This document shows, in pieces, positions 43,266 through 45,769 of a DNA stretch of 45,769 nt. The notes under the pieces are model-generated. The model saw only the letters and a program-made list of their open reading frames with translations, was not told the DNA's origin and made no database searches. Both the position numbers and the translations under genes were made by a program. The DNA lies in assembly GCA_017962145.1 (NCBI GenBank), contig JAGCVX010000031.1, positions 1 to 45,769 on the forward strand, read 5' to 3'. The DNA comes from Clostridiales bacterium (GTDB lineage: Bacteria; Bacillota; Clostridia; Saccharofermentanales; Saccharofermentanaceae). How positions within the stretch are numbered: the stretch's first letter is position 1; every line of letters starts with the position of its first letter.

Positions 43266-44534
43266 TTTCTTCAGAACGATCTCCACGACGAATCCGCCGC
43301 CCTCACGATTACGGACTTCCAGACCGCCGCCCATGCGTTCCATAAAGATGGACGCAAGATAAAGACCCAGACCGCTTCCGTCTTTACCGGATTCCGTCGC
43401 TACGGATCCGCGGTAGAACTTCGCCGTCAGCATATCCAGCTCGTCTTCCGGCACACCGGGTCCTCTGTCCGAAAGGATCACATGGATGTGTTCCTCCTCC
43501 GTAGAGAAGCTCACTTCCAGCGGTGTGCCCGCATACTTAAACGAGTTACCCGCAATATTATCGATCACCTGCTCGAGACGAAGTTTATCCACCAGGATCA
43601 GGCACTGCGGAACTTCCCCTTCCTGCTTCACTTCGCCATAGTAACGAAGATCGGAGAGCATATCGGAAATGATCAGGGAACTTTCTTCTTTCGGTTCCAC
43701 CTTCAGTTCTTCCAGTTCCTCCAAAGTCGCCTTAAACATATTATCGACCAGGTGCTCGACCGAATCGGCCTTCGACTTAATTACCGCGACTTTCTCCTGC
43801 ACATCCGAATCTTTATGCTTAAGCTCCATCACCTCACATGTCGCCTTGATGGTCGCCACCGGCGTCTTAATATCATGCGAAAGCTCTGCCACCAGTTCCT
43901 GTTTGCTCCGGTTGGCGCGGTTCTCTCTTTCCGCGGATTCCTTGAGTTTCTCACGCATGCGGTCGAAGGATTCGGTAAAAGCACCGAAGTAATTATGCTT
44001 CGTCATTTCCAGCGGCATATCCAGGTTTCCTTTACTGACCTGCGCGGCAAATGTGCGAAGTTTCGTAAACGGACGGATATAGAAATACCAGATAAGAAGC
44101 AGGAGGATCATCCCCAGAAGATATGCTGCGCATAGTACCGTCACCAGCTGTGTCCGCTGCTTATTTACCATAGACCGGTATTCCGTATTCCGCGCATCAA
44201 AAGCGATCTTTCCGGCGATATCTTTTCCATCGCGGTAATCAAATACCGACCAGCCTCTTCGGATCCAGTCATTATTCACAGACTCATAATTCTTATCCGA
44301 AATAAGAGCAATATCACAGTTATATTCTTTTTCCAGTTCTTCGATCGAAGCCTCATCGAGCTCCTCCGCGGAGCTTCGGATCGAGGTGAGTTTCTCCGTG
44401 ATTTCTGTCACCTTCGTATTCAGCTCGAGCATGTCGATGGGAAATTCCGTCTTCGTCTCGATCCGGTTCCAGAAAACAAGTCCGGTCAGGAGCACCAGAA
44501 TCGTATAGGCAAGTGCGATCATCCGTAACTTCAT
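43260..44534 (-). CDS. Sensor histidine kinase, HAMP/HisKA type
   Basis: 424 residues from ATG 44534, which overlaps the regulator stop as ATGA; the longer frame to 44582 lies inside the regulator gene. Two membrane helices (~5-22 and ~130-152) flank a ~105-residue extracytoplasmic sensor. A HAMP segment follows, then phospho-acceptor H220 (LSHDIKTP), the N-box VIDNIAGNSFKY, and G-boxes DRGPGVP and GSGLGLYLA. It phosphorylates the adjacent OmpR-type regulator. Located directly upstream of the exporter operon on the same strand, it is a good candidate for its controlling sensor. Confidence 0.93.
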   Translation of the reverse strand: MKLRMIALAYTILVLLTGLVFWNRIETKTEFPIDMLELNTKVTEITEKLTSIRSSAEELDEASIEELEKEYNCDIALISDKNYESVNNDWIRRGWSVFDYRDGKDIAGKIAFDARNTEYRSMVNKQRTQLVTVLCAAYLLGMILLLLIWYFYIRPFTKLRTFAAQVSKGNLDMPLEMTKHNYFGAFTESFDRMREKLKESAERENRANRSKQELVAELSHDIKTPVATIKATCEVMELKHKDSDVQEKVAVIKSKADSVEHLVDNMFKATLEELEELKVEPKEESSLIISDMLSDLRYYGEVKQEGEVPQCLILVDKLRLEQVIDNIAGNSFKYAGTPLEVSFSTEEEHIHVILSDRGPGVPEDELDMLTAKFYRGSVATESGKDGSGLGLYLASIFMERMGGGLEVRNREGGGFVVEIVLKKV

Positions 44535-45232
44535 GACGGAATCTCCAGCATATAGCCCGTGCCCCAGATGGTCTTGATCCACTTCGGTTCATTGGGATTG
44601 TTCTCGATCTTCTCACGCAGTCTTCGGATATGCACATTGAGCGTACCGTCAGAATAGAACGAATCGCCCCACACTTCTTCGAAAAGTCTTTCCTTGGAAA
44701 CGATCGTATTCTTATGCGCAAGAAGGCAGGAAAGCAGTGCAAATTCCTTGGCCTTGAGCGCGATGGTCCTGCCCTCCACGCGGCAGCTCATCGTCGCCTC
44801 ATCGATCTCCAGAACACTCTCGCCGGCCAGATGATTTACGGCCTGACTGCTGCCGTGATTTTTCATCGCCTCCAGGCGCTTAAGATGGACTTTGACTTTG
44901 GCAAGAAGGACACTCAGAGTATAGGGCTTCTTCACATAATCATCGCCGCCGATATTCAGTGCCACCAGAACGTCGTCATCACTCTGCCGGGCGGAGATAA
45001 AAAGGATCGGTGTATCATATGTCTCACGAAGCGTCTTACAAAGTGCAAATCCGCTTTCATTTCCGAGATTGATATCCAGCAGAAATACATCCGCCGTATT
45101 CTCTTTAAGAAACGCCAGGCACTCCTCCGTCGTCGCCACACATGCGCAGGACACTTCGAACATCTCGAAATACTCCTGCGTCATCTTGGAAAGATCGATC
45201 TCATCGTCTATGATCAGACAGTTATAATGCAC
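44531..45232 (-). CDS. OmpR/PhoB-family response regulator
   Basis: 233 residues from GTG 45232, with AAAGGGG about 8 bases upstream. Receiver domain: D9-D10-E11, phospho-acceptor D53 (FLLDINLGNE), conserved Ser/Lys in ILFISARQSD and DYVKKPY. The C-terminal winged helix has LKAKEFALLSCLLAHKNTIVSKERLFEEVWG split across its core and VHIRRLREKIENNPNEP. Partner of the kinase gene that overlaps it by 4 bases. An extended -10 promoter stands at 45265-45273. Confidence 0.95.
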   Translation of the reverse strand: MHYNCLIIDDEIDLSKMTQEYFEMFEVSCACVATTEECLAFLKENTADVFLLDINLGNESGFALCKTLRETYDTPILFISARQSDDDVLVALNIGGDDYVKKPYTLSVLLAKVKVHLKRLEAMKNHGSSQAVNHLAGESVLEIDEATMSCRVEGRTIALKAKEFALLSCLLAHKNTIVSKERLFEEVWGDSFYSDGTLNVHIRRLREKIENNPNEPKWIKTIWGTGYMLEIPS

Positions 45233-45264
45233 GGCAAATTCCCCTTTAGCTATTCATTATCCCA

Positions 45265-45273
45265 AGTATAGCA
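45265..45273 (-). promoter_or_regulatory. Extended -10 promoter of the OmpR-type two-component operon
   Basis: On the minus strand TGCTATACT (TGn plus TATACT) lies about 33 bases before the GTG start of the response regulator. No clear -35 is seen. Confidence 0.55.
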
Positions 45274-45340
45274 CACTTCCCCGAACGTACACGTCCGTAT
45301 CACGAAGAAAAAGCACTTGCCGTCCGGATCACATTTTAAG

Positions 45341-45399
45341 AAAGAAAAAGCCCCGGAGCGGTTCCTAGGCGTTAAGCACCTTTTGAATCACTCCGGGGC
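45341..45399 (-). terminator. Strong intrinsic terminator of the DUF4214 gene
   Basis: On the minus strand GCCCCGGAG (45391-45399) pairs with CTCCGGGGC (45350-45358), followed by TTTTTCTTTCTT. The 32-base loop contains a nested hairpin, AGGTG-CTTAA-CGCCT with one G-U pair, giving a two-tier structure. It lies 27 bases after the stop. Confidence 0.88.
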
Positions 45400-45426
45400 A
45401 TTGGCTTTTAGTTAGTAACTAACCGA

Positions 45427-45768
45427 TCAGATCTCTCCTCGATCGATTCCGTACTGGTTGCAGATCTCCTGGAATTCCGGGCAGGAAGCAAATGCCTTCA
45501 TGGCATCCGTTCTTGTGGTTCCACCGTTCAGAAGTCCCAGCCAGTAGTTAAATCCATCCGCATCCGGCTCTCTTCCCATGAAGGTCGTATAAAGTCTTGT
45601 CAGGTACTCTTCATTGGATGTATTGAATCCCTGGAACTCAGGAGACTCGAAGAAGAGACTTGCTGCCTGATAACCGGATACTTCCAGATTTGTTAGAGCC
45701 AGTGACCAGTAATTCAGTCCGTCTGCTTCAGGATCTCTTGCCAGACAGCAGGTATAAAGACGGGTTGC
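45427..45768 (-). CDS. DUF4214-repeat protein, C-terminal part (partial)
   Basis: 113 residues to the stop at 45427; the gene continues beyond the window. Two tandem ~50-residue repeats are visible, each with RLYT-x-C/F, then RDPEADGLNYW or REPDADGFNYW, and a F-x-SPEF/CPEF turn. This D-x-D-G-x-x-YW pattern is the DUF4214 module, seen in large secreted or surface-attached proteins of anaerobes. The final residues are ICNQYGIDRGEI. No cell-wall anchor signal is present at the C-terminus. It could be the tail of a large adhesin, S-layer or carbohydrate-active protein. Confidence 0.85.
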   Translation of the reverse strand, partial: ATRLYTCCLARDPEADGLNYWSLALTNLEVSGYQAASLFFESPEFQGFNTSNEEYLTRLYTTFMGREPDADGFNYWLGLLNGGTTRTDAMKAFASCPEFQEICNQYGIDRGEI

Positions 45769-45769
45769 A

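Noticed and set aside
41407..43362. A 651-codon plus-strand open frame
   Set aside because: It runs opposite to three well-supported ABC exporter genes. Its product is a Arg/His/Phe/Asp-rich antisense pattern caused by codon bias.

Overview
The window reads as chromosomal DNA of a Gram-positive-type anaerobe of the Bacillota, most likely class Clostridia. The reasons are purine-rich Shine-Dalgarno sites before nearly every gene, medium GC (estimated by eye at 45-50 percent), AddAB rather than RecBCD recombination, an Rnf-type gene set, a DUF4364 regulator, a Flp1-like/FHA pair typical of clostridial Tad pilus loci, and the rpiB-upp-atp order also known in Bacillus. No outer-membrane genes, phage, insertion sequences, CRISPR, tRNA or rRNA were seen. 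Genus cannot be named from the sequence alone.

Layout. 1-1490 (+): right edge of a Tad/type IV pilus-like cluster (end of an upstream gene, a Flp1-like pilin, a DUF6382-FHA protein). 1499-10523 (-): proA, rpiB, upp and a complete F1Fo ATP synthase operon read atpB-E-F-(H/A)-G-D-C. There is no separate delta gene; its C-terminal domain is fused to the front of alpha. 10524-10918 is a non-coding interval with a symmetric cluster of DnaA boxes. 10919-18745 (-): a zinc-ribbon membrane protein, rpoD, then rnfC-rnfD-rnfG, a 375-residue protein that looks like a divergent RnfE-RnfA fusion, and an rRNA methyltransferase. 18908-19414 (+) is tadA. 19374-26629 (-) is addB-addA, with addA interrupted by one in-frame TAA. 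26647-31237 is a lipid region: acyl-CoA ligase (-), PlsC acyltransferase (+), and a MarR-ACP-lipid kinase operon (-). 31380-35472 (-): pgi, a terminator, and the radical SAM/DUF2344 pair. 35670-38132: DUF4364 regulator, HD nucleotidase-like protein, small zinc-ribbon protein (all -), and a lipoprotein (+). 38139-45232 (-): an OmpR-type two-component system, a three-gene ABC-2 exporter and a NarL-type two-component system. 45427-45768 (-): C-terminus of a DUF4214 repeat protein with a strong terminator.

How it fits together. The energy block would link ion gradients (ATP synthase, Rnf-like complex) to metabolism, but both machines look remodelled. The ATP synthase has lost the delta N-terminal bundle and joined delta to alpha covalently. 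In the Rnf-like operon, RnfC keeps both [4Fe-4S] motifs, RnfD lacks the covalent-flavin motif, RnfG is doubled in size with eroded flavin motifs, RnfE and RnfA appear fused without the usual cysteine pattern, and no rnfB is adjacent. These two are the most promising candidates for undescribed biology here. The 38-45 kb block looks like a sensor-regulated exporter, with a palindromic operator placed at the exporter promoter.
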